Assembly: GCA_949126835.1 (NCBI GenBank)
Contig: OX421501.1
Coordinates: 3,480,999-3,544,998, forward strand
Length of the DNA stretch: 64,000 nucleotides
Reading direction: 5' to 3'
Source of the DNA: Anisus vortex
Lineage: Eukaryota > Mollusca > Gastropoda > Planorbidae
In this document: positions 11,198 to 22,822 of the stretch, in pieces
Layout of the letters: the number at the start of each line of letters is the position of its first letter
Numbering within the stretch: position 1 is the first letter of the stretch
Translations under genes and position numbers: made by a program
Notes under the pieces: model-generated
What the model was told of the DNA's origin: nothing
What the model saw: only the letters and a program-made list of their open reading frames with translations
Database searches by the model: none

Positions 11198-12176
11198 AAC
11201 AAAACATAGAAACATAGATAGAACAAAACATAGAAACATAGGTAGAACAAAACATAGAAACATAGCTAGAACAAAACATACAAACATAGAACAAAACATA
11301 GAAACATAGATAGAACAAAACATAGAAACATAGATAGAACAATATATAGAAACATAGATAGAACAAAAAATAGAAACATAGATAGAACAAAACATAGAAA
11401 CATAGATAGAACAATATATAGAAACATAGATAGAACAAAACATAGAAACATAGATAGAACAAAACATAGAAACATAGATAGAACAAAACATATAAACATA
11501 GAAAGAACAATATATAGAAACATAGATAGAACAAATCATAGAAACATAGATAGAACAAAACATAGAAACATAGAAAGAACAAAACATAGAAACATAGATA
11601 GAACAAAACATAGAAACATAGAACAAAACATAGAAACATAGATAGAACAAAACATAGAAACCTAGAAAGAACAAAACATAGAAACATAGATAGAACAAAA
11701 CATAGAAACATAGATAGAACAAAACATATAAACATAGAAAGAACAATATATAGAAACATAGATAGAACAAAACATAGAAACATAGATAGAACAAAACATA
11801 GAAACATAGATAGAACAAAACATAGAAACATAGATAGAACAAAACATAGAAACATAGAACAAAACATAGAAACATGATAGAACAAAACATAGAAACATAG
11901 AAAGAAAAAACATAGAAACATAGATAGAACAAAACATAGAAACATAGATAGAACAAAACATAGAAACATAGATAGAACAATATATAGAAACATAGATAGA
12001 ACAAAACATAGAAACATAGAACAAAACATGGAAACATAGATAGAACAAAACATAGAAACATAGCTAGAACAAAACATAGAAACATAGATAGAACAATATA
12101 TAGAAACATAGATAGAACAAAACATAGAAACATAGAACAAAACATAGAAACATAGATAGAACAAAACATAGAAACA
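11198..12176. repeat. 24-bp minisatellite, about 40 copies
   Basis: Units read AACAAAACATAGAAACATAG followed by ATAG. Variants include shorter 20-bp units and 'caatatatag' forms. The 24-bp length gives 8 residues per unit, so minus-strand frames of up to 356 codons stay open with an M-F-L-C-F-V-L-S repeat. Short units shift the frame, yet all minus frames remain open. I take the ORFs as artefacts: no start context, no homology, and mutual overlap. Confidence 0.95.
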
Positions 12177-12990
12177 TATGTTGGCTTCTTTGGCTAACTA
12201 ATTCATTTTTTGCAATCTTTTATACTATTCATATTATCTCATTATTAAATGATTATATTTTTACATAGGTTAAATTGTAAATTAAATGTGGAGGGATGGC
12301 TATCTATATAAACAAACAATATTGCAATATCAACAGCATTACAACAAAAAGAAAGATATGCACACCAGAATTATTGTGCGTCAGCCTTAGGCCATAATAT
12401 CTATATGCCATGAGAATTCACAAAAATCTACGCAACAAGAAATATGTCGTCAAGACTTCAGTCAGCCAGAATGCAATAGCTGACTACAAATGAACATTTT
12501 CTTGTATGATAAATAGTGTGGTTGTGTGCGTGCAGGTCTATTTTTATAAGTATATTTTTGTGCTTGAGTACAAATAATTATTTTATATTGTTTAAAATAT
12601 GCTAAAAGACAAAACATCTGTAATCAAGACAAATTTCCATTTGTTTGGATCAATAAAGAAATATAATTTTATCTTATTATATTTACTACATAACTTGAAC
12701 TAGTTTAAACATGACAATATTGATTTTCATATCTTTTATTTCATTCTTCAACTGTTGTGTTATTTTTTTCTTTGGCTGGATAATATAAGCATAAATAGTA
12801 GACAAGGAAGTAAAAAAAACACAACAAAACAAACCAATTGTCCCTGCTTCTTTTATTGACTTTTTTTTGTTAATCAATTTAACATTATAGAGTATTACTT
12901 AAAAGAAATCAGACCTATATTAACAAAATCTCTATTTGGTCTCATTAAAATTAAAGTAATTAAAAACAAAATTAATGAAAATGTCTGTGT
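12177..12990. other. AT-rich intergenic, nothing recognised
   Basis: No coding signal was found. It lies immediately 3' of the minus-strand peptide gene ending at 13,131. Confidence 0.45.
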
Positions 12991-13000
12991 TCGGAACAAT

Positions 13001-13006
13001 TTTATT
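13001..13006 (-). terminator. Candidate polyadenylation signal AATAAA
   Basis: AATAAA on the minus strand, 125 bp downstream of the TGA of the secreted peptide gene. Position and motif fit, but the region is AT-rich, so a chance match is possible. Confidence 0.45.
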
Positions 13007-13130
13007 TTTTAAATAATTTTAATATATATACGTTTAAATATATGAACAAATCTATAGAAATATTAAACATAAGAACTATAATACTTTATCTAATTTAATG
13101 TTATAAATTTGCAGGGCTTTTGATGTTTTT

Positions 13131-16100
13131 TCATACAATTTGACATGTGTAATAATTTTCATCAAATCCCCTCCTATTAAAAGAAAGAAAAAAATATTAA
13201 TATATAATTATTTATATTTATGCAATAATATATTTATCATATAATCATCTATTCATTCGTTCAATCTACCGGGTATTTATCAACTAGTCCAGTATTAAAA
13301 GTCTAGGCAAACTATATAGAAAGGTTTATTTAGTCCATGAAATGTTTTAAAGTTTTCTGCACCACATTCTCTTAGCCCCTTTTAAAACCCGTCCATTTTA
13401 TCTTATGATAGAAAGGCAGAACTGACTTGTATCAGGTGACCTATTGAACGGTAATGTCTCTTTTTGACTTCATGCTTTTAGGCTTATAGCGTTTACTCTA
13501 GTTCATTTGCTTCTATTTTTTCTTGTGCATAATGGACACTGATTTTTGTTCTAATAGTCTTTTTGCATAGATTCCTTTTCTGCAACTTATGTCGACTATA
13601 TGTCAACTATATGTCAACTATATGTCGACTATTATGTATGTTAACAGATTGTCTAGCCATTCCATTCTACAATATTTGTGTAAACTAATGCGGGGATAAA
13701 AAAAAAAGTAAAAAACAACGGAAGCAGAAATATGAAGAAGAAGAAGAATGGTCATTTCTTATAGCGCTTCCATCCATGCTATTAAATTTAGCATGCTCAG
13801 TGCGCTCTTGGTGTAAATGGCAGTGACAGATGTATTAGCCAAAGAGAAAGGTCTTTAAGTTCTTTTCAAAAGATTCTCTGGTCTCATATTCTCTCAGTGT
13901 GTGAGGGAAACTGTTCCTTAAAAAAGGCACCACAGATTCAAATGAGCGCTCTCCCAGGTACTTCATTTTTGTGTCCAGCTAAAAATGACACCCCTAGATG
14001 CTCGTATGAGATCAGGTAGTTCCAATAGGCCTAATCCAGCGGTTAGTTCACCGGACTATCAACCAAAAACCAACTGACACGTCGCGGGCTCTATCCCTGC
14101 CACCGACCGATCCCTGTCGCCCTGCAGTAAGACTAGCTATAGCCTATGTATCCAGGTATGGGCGAGCGGTAGGTTGGCAAGAAACAAATATCAGATACTG
14201 TTATTTGCGAAAATTACACCACCTTTAAGCCGGGGTCTGTGTTGTATGTAAGTATTACAAATATTACTGAATAGTTTCAGAAAGTTATAAAGAAACTACA
14301 TCACAGGTCGGCTGCCTTTCAATAATGGTGTTCCAAAGTAGAATTCATGACACATTCGGCGTGCCAACAGCCTTAATATCATCCTGATCTGGCAGACAAT
14401 TTCTTGTAGAAGTAAAAGAGACTTAAATTGAATTCATAGGGATCTTTCGCGTGCCATAGAACTACGCTCTGTGCGCCAAGTCTGGCACTCAATCCATAGG
14501 TTGCCGACCACTGAGCTACATCATGACAGCACTTTGTTTATTCATACAATGTATATTATATCAAAGATAATAACAAATAAAACTATATTGAAAACAAATG
14601 AATCCTGTAGATACTTACCAGCAAAGAATTCCGGTTTCTTCTCCACAACAAGGTTGGTCAACTACGTGACAATATTCTCCTAGTTTAGCACAAGATGGTC
14701 TAATATTATCGTCACACGATTCTCTATTGAATTGTAAGACGAACAATAATTTTATTAAAACTGAAACCGGTTTTATTTATGGATTGAGAAATGTTGTTTG
14801 TATAATATTAGTCTAGATCTATTCAAAAGATTTGCCATACTGGTAAGTTAGACATTTCCAGGATAATTAGATAATAATCCTTCGGAGAAGCATCTTTCAC
14901 GAGTTTCTGTGGCCACGGCATACTAGGAGATTGTGTAGCCAGCACAATGCCCTGGAACCTTTACTCTACCCCAACTAATGTCAGGTAGAGATCAGAGCTA
15001 AACAGACTCAGGGGCACACTCCCACTCCCCTGGAAAACAAATCCTAGCCTTCACTGGGATTCGAACCCTGAACATTCGGCCTACCGCTCGACCACCGTGT
15101 AAATATATTGATATGTATTGGGTTGATATGTTTTAGTTTTCTGTTTATGAAGTCTAGCGGGAGAAGCCATGTGAGTCCACCCAGCTGTGATGGGTGCATT
15201 GCATTATTTTGAGAAACTTACAGGTGGCTGGGTATTGTCAAATTGTAAACGCTGCCTTACTTTACTTTTATCTATAAAAACATTATCAAAATACTAATTT
15301 ACCTTTTATCAATGTTGAGGTCATCTTCATCTGAAATTAAATATACAACGTATAGCATACAAAATTGAGATCTTAGTAAAATAAAACACAACTAAAATAA
15401 TAATAAAATCGATTATATAAGATTAGGTCCTATTGTTAATGATTTATTGTGGAAAGTGAAAGTGAAAAATACATGCAGATTTCTATTATACTCTCCGGCG
15501 AATGACAGTCTGAACGAAGAATAGATCTAAATCAATAGAGTTACCAACAATAGATATAGAAGATAAGGCTCAGAGATAGAACGTCTCTTTTTCATTTGCA
15601 TCAAACACAGAACAAATTAACAATTAGATGCAACAATTATGATTTCATGCAAGTAAAAGAAATTCTAACTAGCGCATTAAATTTGAATCTATGTAAATAG
15701 TAGCTTAAAGAGTATGCACTTAATTTGTATGTGCCTGTAATCATATCATTTTATCATCATCATTGGACCACGTGACTTTCGTCGTAAGGGGTGCTACGAC
15801 GGTGTGCGTAACCATATTTCTCCATTCGTCCTGGTCCGTTATCCGTTTGCAGAAGCGTATCAAGAGGTAGTTTGGCCCATAAGCCGTTTGCAGAAGCGTA
15901 TCAAGAGGTAGTTCGGCCCATAAGCCGTTTGCAGAAGCGTATCAAGAGGTAGTTCGGCCCATAAGCCGTTTGCAGAAGCGTATCAAGAGGTAGTTCGGCC
16001 CATAAGCCGTTTGCAGAAGCGTATCAAGAGGTCGTTCGGTCTTCTCTTTCAGGTTATTCAACTAATTCTTTTTGTGGCGACCTTTTCTGCGTGCCCATTC

Positions 16101-16552
16101 CACTGTACCTTGTAGGGTGCATTTGGCCAAGGAGTCAAGCCTTACAGTATGACCAAACCATCTCAGCTTTCGTCGTTATAAAATTGAAAGAATTGCCTCC
16201 TGTATTTGCGCCACATTATGGACCTGGAGCAAGACATATTCATTTGTTTTTCTTTCTTGTTAGCGTATTCCTAATAACTTTCTATAGCATTTCTTCTCAA
16301 ACGCATGAATTTTTCTCTCAGCCTCTGCATTCAGTGTCCAACTATCTAAGCCAAATAAAAATACGAAAAGTACTAGCGATGCATATAGTTTTATTGTCAC
16401 TGGAAAGCTGATATTGCTCTTCTATATTATCCATAAATCATAACATTTACCTTTTAGTAAATATAACCATAACTCTGAGCCTTACCTTCACAGTGAGCAG
16501 ACTGTATCACCAGGATGCTAATGCAAATTGCAATCAGACCGAGTTTGTTCAT
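13131..16552 (-). CDS. Secreted cystine-knot-type peptide precursor, 4 exons
   Basis: Exons 16,552-16,486, 15,330-15,303, 14,723-14,619 and 13,173-13,131 total 243 bp (80 residues). All introns are GT-AG, and phases 1, 0-by-completion and 2 join without a break. Exon 1 encodes M-N-K-L then a hydrophobic signal peptide ending in A-H-C. Exon 2 is a short acidic spacer. Exons 3-4 hold the mature part with seven cysteines. The last six follow C-x6-C-x6-CC-x7-C-x10-C, the arrangement of inhibitor cystine knots, with one extra Cys eight positions before them. A strong polypyrimidine tract precedes exon 4. A TATA-like box lies 43-52 bp upstream of the ATG. Knottins act as defence, signalling or venom peptides; nothing here tells which. 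The small secreted precursor and the Cys spacing are seen; the fold is inferred. Confidence 0.75.
13738..13984 (-). mobile_element. LINE 3' end fragment
   Basis: The reverse complement matches 21,560-21,775: the end of a reverse-transcriptase ORF plus the 3' UTR ending 'agcgctataagaaatga'. It lies in the last intron of the peptide gene. Confidence 0.75.
14036..14240 (+). repeat. tRNA-headed SINE (family C)
   Basis: Starts GCGGTTAGTTCACCGGACTA, continues GACACGTCGCGGGCTC, and resembles tRNA boxes A and B. The same head occurs twice at 41,735-41,985. The body differs, so only the head is shared. Confidence 0.55.
14304..14515. mobile_element. hAT MITE with 8-bp duplication CTACATCA
   Basis: A diverged member of the family bounded by CAGGGGTCGGCAACC-type ends. 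Flanks 14,296-14,303 and 14,516-14,523 are both CTACATCA. It is inserted in the last intron of the cystine-knot peptide gene. Confidence 0.85.
14881..15101 (-). repeat. tRNA-derived SINE (family B)
   Basis: The minus strand begins with a tRNA-like head: box A TGGTCGAGCGGTAGG and box B GGGTTCGAATCCC. A body follows with 'cagggg', 'ctctacctgacatt' and 'gtggccacagaaac'. Eight further copies are listed. It lies in intron 2 of the peptide gene. Confidence 0.85.
15765..16420 (-). mobile_element. LINE reverse-transcriptase C-terminus, with internal tandem repeat
   Basis: Read on the minus strand with frameshifts, it gives the C-terminal region of a non-LTR retrotransposon: a block like L-Y-A-S-L-V-L then L-D-S-W-T-L-N-A-E-A-E, then C-Y-R-K-L-L-G-I and a G-H-x-x-R segment, then G-R-H-K-K-N-W. 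A 41-bp part of the coding region is repeated five times. It sits in intron 1 of the peptide gene. Confidence 0.7.
15845..16045. repeat. 41-bp tandem repeat, 5 copies, inside a LINE
   Basis: Unit starts fall at 15,845, 15,886, 15,927, 15,968 and 16,009 (GTTTGCAGAAGCGTATCAAG then AGGTAGTTCGGCCCATAAGCC). The copies are almost identical although the host LINE is decayed, so the amplification is recent. Confidence 0.92.
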
Positions 16553-16594
16553 GATTGTATGGTTCTGCATATTGTAAGAAGATCAGATGTTACT

Positions 16595-16604
16595 TTTAAA
16601 TATA
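16595..16604 (-). promoter_or_regulatory. TATA-like box of the peptide gene
   Basis: TATATTTAAA on the minus strand, about 43-52 bp 5' of the ATG at 16,552, leaving room for a short 5' UTR. The distance fits a TATA box, but the surrounding DNA is AT-rich. Confidence 0.4.
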
Positions 16605-17011
16605 GCTTGATGTAAAATGAATATTAAAAACGCTATACCAAGATTTGAAATATTGGCGTTAGGAAAATATTTTAAAATGTTTATTTATATACCAAACTAC
16701 CTGGCTTTTCTTTAGTTTATCATCAATGCCAATAGTAACAGAGGTATAAGAAGATAATAAGTGATTTAAACAATATAGATTTCACATGTCTAATTAGAAT
16801 AGGAGTAACGTATTTAGTTTAAAATATAGCATTTTTTGTATACCACTTTTCCAGCATAATACACAAATCTTATATTTAACAAAATGAAATTAGTATCTTT
16901 ACACTTTACGAGAAACATTAAAATAATAATATAAGAAACACAAACACACGTTTCTTTTACAAAGACTTATTAGCTTGATAATGAGAAAAGTAGTTTTGGA
17001 ACTGTAATAGA

Positions 17012-17157
17012 CTATGTTAGAGAGACCATGTTAGAGAGGCCATGTTAGAGAGGCCATGTTAGAGAGGCCATGTTAGAGAGGCCATGTTAGAGAGACCATG
17101 TTAGAGAGGCCATGTTAGAGAGGCCATGTTAGAGAGACCATGTTAGAGAGACCATGT
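17012..17157. repeat. 14-bp tandem repeat, about 10 copies
   Basis: Unit CATGTTAGAGAGGC, with some units ending GAC instead of GGC. Confidence 0.93.
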
Positions 17158-17562
17158 TTCTCATTTTAACAATAACAACATACAGAAGCAGACGAACCTT
17201 TTGCAAAGACTTGAAACTTGTCAAAACGTAGAATGGTTTGGAAATCTTAATGGTTTTAGGATTTCTTATATACACAAAACAGAATATTAAAAAGCTGCAC
17301 GTATTTGAATATTTTATAAGCGAATCTCTAGTAAGCCGTCGACGATTTGTTACAGCTGTCTCAATACAGCCACGAACTTGAAAAAAAATGACACGTAACC
17401 TTATGTAGCAAAATATCTGCATATAATTTGTGCACATAAGACAAATACCCACATATCATAATATTATCTCTCTGTCCATCTCTTTGTCACAGCTACAACT
17501 GATGTAATGGATACATATTGCGCTTAAGGATGTAACAGGTTGTCAATTGCTCACACATTTCT

Positions 17563-18330
17563 TCTTTTTTTTTACTTCCTTTATTTTAAGTTGCATTTTC
17601 TGTCTGTCTGTCTGTCTGTCTGCAATCATGCGTGGTGCAAAAATTGGCTTCGATTTATCGACCACTTCCCGTGGTCCGATCGAGCTGAAATTTGGACAGC
17701 AGATTTGTGGAGCCTAACAATACATCCTGTCAAATTTTCAGTTAAAACGACTTAATAATACTACACTTATGACAATATTCATTTCTTAAAAGGAAAGTAT
17801 AAGAAATATTTTAATTTCGCGTTAAAAATGCCTGTGCAACTTTTTATAGTTTTTCGGCGCAAAGCTAGAAAAAAAATTATGCGCTAAGATTATTTTTCGA
17901 ACAATTCATACAGAGTAAGGAGATATTTTTGAGATTTGCGACACATATATTTTTCTGAACGTTTCATTTCCAGTAGTCAATCAATTATTTAATTACATGA
18001 TGGTAAATTTAGTTTGCAAATAAAGTGAGTATAAAAAAAAAACTTCGTTTTTATGGTTTTCTTGTTATGGTTTTCTTGTTACTTCCTTTATTTTAAGTTG
18101 TAATTTCTGCCTGTCTGTCTGATTGCAATCATGCGTCGTGGGAGCAAAACTTTGCTTCGATTTTTCGAACACTTCCCCTGGTCCAACCGAGCTGAAATTT
18201 GGACAGCAGACTTGCCCCGACTAACTGTTCGCAGTAGTCAATCAATTATTTAATTACATGATGGTAAACTTAGTTTGCAAATAAAGGGAGTATAATAAAA
18301 ACTTTGTTTTTATGGTTTTCTTGTTTAAGT
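17563..18330 (-). mobile_element. Family D interspersed repeat, full copy plus partial copy
   Basis: A full-length copy (17,563-18,062) runs from 'ttacttcctttattttaagt' and a CTGT microsatellite to 'aacttcgtttttatggtttt'. A shorter copy lacking the middle follows to 18,330. Other copies are at 42,543-43,105 and 56,567-58,475. No ORF; class unknown. Confidence 0.8.
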
Positions 18331-18489
18331 TGAAGTTATTTTAAAGCGTTCATCATAATGATTATGCAACAAAGTAGGTAGGCTGGATATTTTTATTATG
18401 CATACATAATAATAATTTTTATGATTTGATTAAAAATATTTGCTTTTTGCGATAAGTAGGATAAAACTTGTAAATATATCTATATGTAG

Positions 18490-18788
18490 AGTGTCAAGAC
18501 ATCCGCATCACTCTCAGCAACAAACTCTCAGCTGGCTAGGTCGTGTACACTGCATGCTACACGGTCGACTCCCATAGGACATTCTATATGGAAAGTTAGC
18601 TTCGGGACAGAGACCTGCTGGACGTCAAAAACTGAGATTTGCGGATGTCTGTGAAAGAGACATAAGGCACCTCTAAATGGACCCAAACAGTTAGGGGGGT
18701 CATGGCGCAGGATAGGCCCACCTGGAGGGCAGGAATCAAAGAAGGTTACCGGCTTGCAGGAGAGGCTCGCACAAGAAACAAAAAGTAA
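18490..18788 (+). mobile_element. LINE reverse-transcriptase C-terminal fragment
   Basis: With stops, the plus strand reads L-G-R-V-H, then D-I-L-Y-G-K-L-A-S-G-Q-R-P-A-G-R, L-R-F-A-D-V-C-E-R-D-I, and W-R-A-G-I-K-E-G. This block order is typical of the C-terminus of RTE/CR1-like reverse transcriptases. Confidence 0.7.
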
Positions 18789-18799
18789 GAGAAAAATAT

Positions 18800-20394
18800 G
18801 TTTTACCTGTGTTCTACCTCATCCTGTGTGCCCGTGCCTGTATTTCTAGGATCGCCCTCTATAGCTACATGAAGGCCTGCAGGAGAAATAGATCGTCTAT
18901 CGAGATGTAAAATGCTGACGACGATAAAAAACAACTAGACACTTTTAGGATGTCTCCAGCGGTCCCTGCTCTGGGCTAGAGCTGCCCAGCTACTAATATA
19001 AGATCTGAAAAGATTACTTTATCTATCCAAATAAATGGAAATTTGGCTTGATTACACAAATTCCGTCTTTCAACAATATTAAAGAACCATTTCTTCTCAA
19101 GCACAATAGACATTCGCGCACACTATCATACCATTTATAATTCAAGAAAAATTATCATTTAGGAGTCAGTTATTGTATTTTCTGGGTGACGGATGATTCT
19201 TTTGAAAGATTCTCACTGATATATGCCAAGAACGTTGTGGTCGTTTTTAAAAGTGTCCGTGTAGTGGACGTCAGTTTGACCTTTTGCCCTTTTGGTTAAT
19301 TCGAAATACAGGCTGTTTTTTTTTCGGCATTCAGCCTTATGTCATCCTGCTTGGATGGCCTAGCAAACGCTATAGTCGCAGCCGAGGAGAGTTATCATAG
19401 AAAGACCTTTGTGCACGCCCGTCGTTTGTTGCATATTTGTAACTTATTTAGTCGTTATAGGCTACTGTTTTCTATGAACTTTGTCACGTGCGAAATCAGC
19501 TACTGACGTATAATATTATATTTAGGAATGTAATATTTATACATTCTTTTTATTCACATCCCTCTTGGATCCTTCAAGGTTGTATAAGAATTAGTATTGG
19601 TGTTATTGTAGTAGATTTGATATTTATTTGGCTCGTAGGATGTGTTTTAATTGTATGAAGTGAATTAGGTAAACTGTACCTTAATATAGAGGAAATCCAC
19701 AATCCTGTTTGAATGATTAAACACAATTTTATTCCAACAAGTTGAAATTATGAATATAACAGCAACACAGAATACAGGTACCAATATTATAGGATGAAAC
19801 TTAATCAGTTGAGATTCTTCTATATCGTACTAAGCCGAGATAACGTATCTTTTAAAAAATTGGTCAAGAACAGTCCTCACACAATCGCGCCCAAGCTAGA
19901 ACTGACTAACGAACTTCAACCCTCGTGCATATGACGTATTTTAATGCTATGACGTAGTGTCTAGACATATACATGTTTTATTCCTAACACGGAAACATTT
20001 CGGGTTTAAGATTATTTCTTTTTAACTTTAATTAATAATAATAGAACCAATATAATTATGGAAATAAAACTACTTTCGTAACAACTTATACTTTACATTT
20101 TATTACTGTTGCTTCTTCTTTTAACTATCTTTAAAAGTTTAGTATATTTTTTAGTGTACTAATAATGTCGGATGATCAAATTCAAATTAAATATTTGAGA
20201 TTATTTATTTTAGTACGTAATTTTTTAAGTTAATGTTGTTTAAAACAAAATATACATAAAAAAAAACACATAAAATATTTGTTGGGCAAATGCACATTTA
20301 GTAAGTCTATAAGTCTATGATGTCTTGGTGTTTTGGAAGAGTCTGGAGCATAGACCCGGTCTAGAATTCACCTGGCCTGGCTAGTTACCTAGAT
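18800..20394. other. Intergenic, no gene recognised
   Basis: Stretches around 19,200-19,480 and 19,670-19,990 have mixed composition that could be old LTR or LINE material, but no boundaries or partners are visible in the window. Confidence 0.4.
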
Positions 20395-20598
20395 CAGGGG
20401 TTGGCAACCTATGGCACGCGTGCCAGACTTATTGGACGCAGGGCGATTTTCAATGGCACGCGGAACACACCCTCCCCCCCCCAAAAAAAAAAAAAAGAAA
20501 AAAACAATTATTCATGTCACTTCTACAAAACATTGATTGCTAGAAAGCTAGACTTTTAGGCTGTTGGCACGCTAATTTAAAAAGGCAGCCGACCCCTC
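20395..20598. mobile_element. hAT MITE with 8-bp duplication ACCTAGAT
   Basis: The left end is CAGGGGTTGGCAACC; the right end is a degraded reverse complement (GCCGACCCCTC). Flanks 20,387-20,394 and 20,599-20,606 are identical. It contains the 'gcacgcgtgccagac' and 'aggctgttggcacgc' blocks of the family. Confidence 0.88.
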
Positions 20599-20606
20599 AC
20601 CTAGAT

Positions 20607-21094
20607 AATTGCACGTTCTTCTGTGGAATCTTGCAAAGCAACAATTACACATTTAATTTATATTTTACTCCGTTTAGTTCCAATAACTTCAAGCTCAACT
20701 AATCTCTGGAAGTTGTTTTCCGCTGTTGGCAAATGTTCGTTCCAATAATTAAAAATCAACAATTGTAATTAAAGAAAAAAACATTGAAGAGAAGTCTTTA
20801 TAACAGCAGTTTATTATATGATTAAATTCTGGTTACATATTCATTTATAAAAATCTGTCAAGTTTTAAAAGCTATAGTATACTAGCAGCAAACGTGTAAA
20901 TATCAGAACTCGAATAAGCTTCAAAAGCGAGCGTCGAAGTCTTCTGCTTAGAAAGGGACTGGCAGATATAACTCTAAAACCGTTTTAAAGAGTGGCCTTT
21001 TTTAATAGGCCGAGAAAGATTGTTTAATTATTTATAATTGGATAATTTGTAATTACTCCCCTATGATTATTATTGGCTAAAAGGTTGAATTTGT
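20607..21094. other. Intergenic, nothing recognised
   Basis: No coding signal or repeat partner was seen. Confidence 0.4.
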
Positions 21095-21390
21095 GTCTGT
21101 GTGTATGTAAGACTTGTGTGTATGTAAGACTTGTGTGTAAGGTGTGTGTTTGTAAGGCGTGTGTTTGAGGGGTGTGTTTTTGTGTGAGAGAGTGTCTGTG
21201 TGATGCGCGTGTGTATGTGTGTGTATGTAATGCGTGTGTGTGTGTAAGGTGTGTGTTTGTAAGGTGTGTGTTTGTAAAGCGTGTGTGTTTGTGTGAGAGT
21301 GTCTGTGTGTGATGCGCGTGTGTATGTGTGTGTATGTAATGCGTGTGTGTGTGTAAGGTGTGTGTGTAAGGTGTGTGTGTAAGGTATCTC
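21095..21390. repeat. GT-rich imperfect tandem repeat
   Basis: Irregular GTGTGTATGTAAGACTT and GTGTGTTTGTAAGG-type units. Minus-strand Thr/His-rich ORFs through it are artefacts. Confidence 0.9.
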
Positions 21391-21775
21391 CTTTGGCTCC
21401 CGGTGATAAAGCGAAGAGAGCACAAAATGATGTTCATTACATACGGATGCATAAAGAGCATTGCTCCTTCCTATGAGCTTATATCAAGGCATGAGCCATC
21501 TAGGGAAATGCGCTCTTCATCACAGTCACTCTTCAAAGCTCCTAGTTTGGAAGGACACAGAAAGAAGTACCTGGGAGTGCGCTCATTTGAATCAGTGGCG
21601 ACTTCTCTATGTAACAGTTTATTTCAGACACTGAGAGAATCTGGGACAAGAGAACCTTTTATAAAGACCTTTCTCTTTGACTAATACATCTGCCACTGCA
21701 AATCACACCAAGAGCGCACTGAGCATGCTAATTTAATAGCATGGATAGAAGCGCTATAAGAAATACCCTTTCTTA
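21391..21775 (+). mobile_element. LINE ORF2 C-terminus and 3' UTR
   Basis: The open frame ends at the TAA after 21,681. Its last residues include S-L-E-G-H-R-K-K-Y-L-G-V-R-S-F-E-S-V-A and F-Q-T-L-R-E-S-G, ending K-T-F-L-F-D. This is the usual tail of CR1/L2-type reverse transcriptases, where a W-N-S-L-P motif is expected; here it reads C-N-S-L-F. The 3' UTR to 21,775 matches 13,738 onward in reverse. Confidence 0.8.
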
Positions 21776-21789
21776 TGTTATATGTATGC

Positions 21790-21855
21790 GTGTGTGCGTC
21801 TGTGTATGTAAGGGGCCTGTGTTTGTGTGTTTATATGTGTGTGTGTTTGTTTGTT

Positions 21856-21941
<86 letters not shown>

Positions 21942-21945
21942 AAGG
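21790..21945. repeat. (TG)n microsatellite
   Basis: An almost pure TG run from about 21,850 to 21,940, with TTTG interruptions before it. Confidence 0.95.
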
Positions 21946-22019
21946 GGTGGAAAGTTGAAAAAAGATACTCTCACGCCCCAGAAATTCAAAAGATGCATTT
22001 TTAGTTGCGTTTCTGTGTA

Positions 22020-22224
22020 ATGAACTTGTGCTTCCTATTCAGTCAGTGTGGTCAGCACAAAGCCCAACCGCCTTTTCTTATCCCCAACCCCTTTTCATCA
22101 GAGCTGGGTAGGCTCAGTGACACCCGCCAGACCAGGGAACTAATCCTGGCCTTCAAAAAAAGATTCGAACCCTGGACCTTTCGTTACGCTAACCATGGGC
22201 GCTGACGCTAGACCACCGTGTCCA
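22020..22224 (-). repeat. tRNA-derived SINE (family B)
   Basis: Minus-strand head TGGACACGGTGGTCTAGCG and a GGTTCGAATC box B, followed by the shared body (cagagctgggta; gtggtcagcaca on the plus strand). Confidence 0.8.
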
Positions 22225-22629
22225 GATTTAGCACAATCACACACTCATATGGTTGCCAAATTCTTACATTTGTATATTTTCCCCACAAGTTATCCCGCTC
22301 AAGTAGAAATTGGTTAAACTGTTATACAAGTCCAGTATCTCCTTTTATTTTATACCAGACAGTCTGCTTAAATACCGGACGGTCCGGTAAAAAACTGACA
22401 CCTGGCAACCCACAGAAAAATACGCCAGAGCCGACATAATATAGCAGTTTATGCTTCTACCGATAAAGCAAAAAGCAATAGTCTATTACTGTTGAAGTAA
22501 GCAATTATTTCTCTACACTAGGATTATGGCGAAAATTATAGTTAGAATGATAAGTTTATTTACAATTCTAGTTTCGCATCTAAAACGTACCACTAATAAC
22601 AAAACATTTTTAATTTGTATAAACATAAT

Positions 22630-22736
22630 GGTAGTTCAAATTAAAGTTTACCATTCAAAACAAAATGTAATCCTAAAATGTATTGTTCAAATTAAAGTTT
22701 ACCATTCAAAACAAAATGTAATCCTAAAATGTATTT
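22630..22736. repeat. 50-bp direct repeat, 2 copies
   Basis: Two consecutive copies of 'ttcaaattaaagtttaccat' to 'tcctaaaatgtatt', nearly identical. Confidence 0.9.
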
Positions 22737-22822
22737 AATTAATTAATTTTTTAAAGTTATATTTCTGACTACTAAAAGTGTAATATTTCTCTTGTTATTG
22801 TGGTTGTTGATGTTTTTTTTAT

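Noticed and set aside
11094..12169. Minus-strand ORFs of 331 and 356 codons
   Set aside because: Produced by the 24-bp minisatellite; two overlapping frames of similar length and no homology features.
14881..15101. tRNA gene on the minus strand
   Set aside because: Box A and B are present, but the acceptor stem does not close and a long shared body follows: a SINE head, not a tRNA.
21024..21461. His/Thr-rich minus-strand ORFs
   Set aside because: Low-complexity GT-rich DNA read in reverse.
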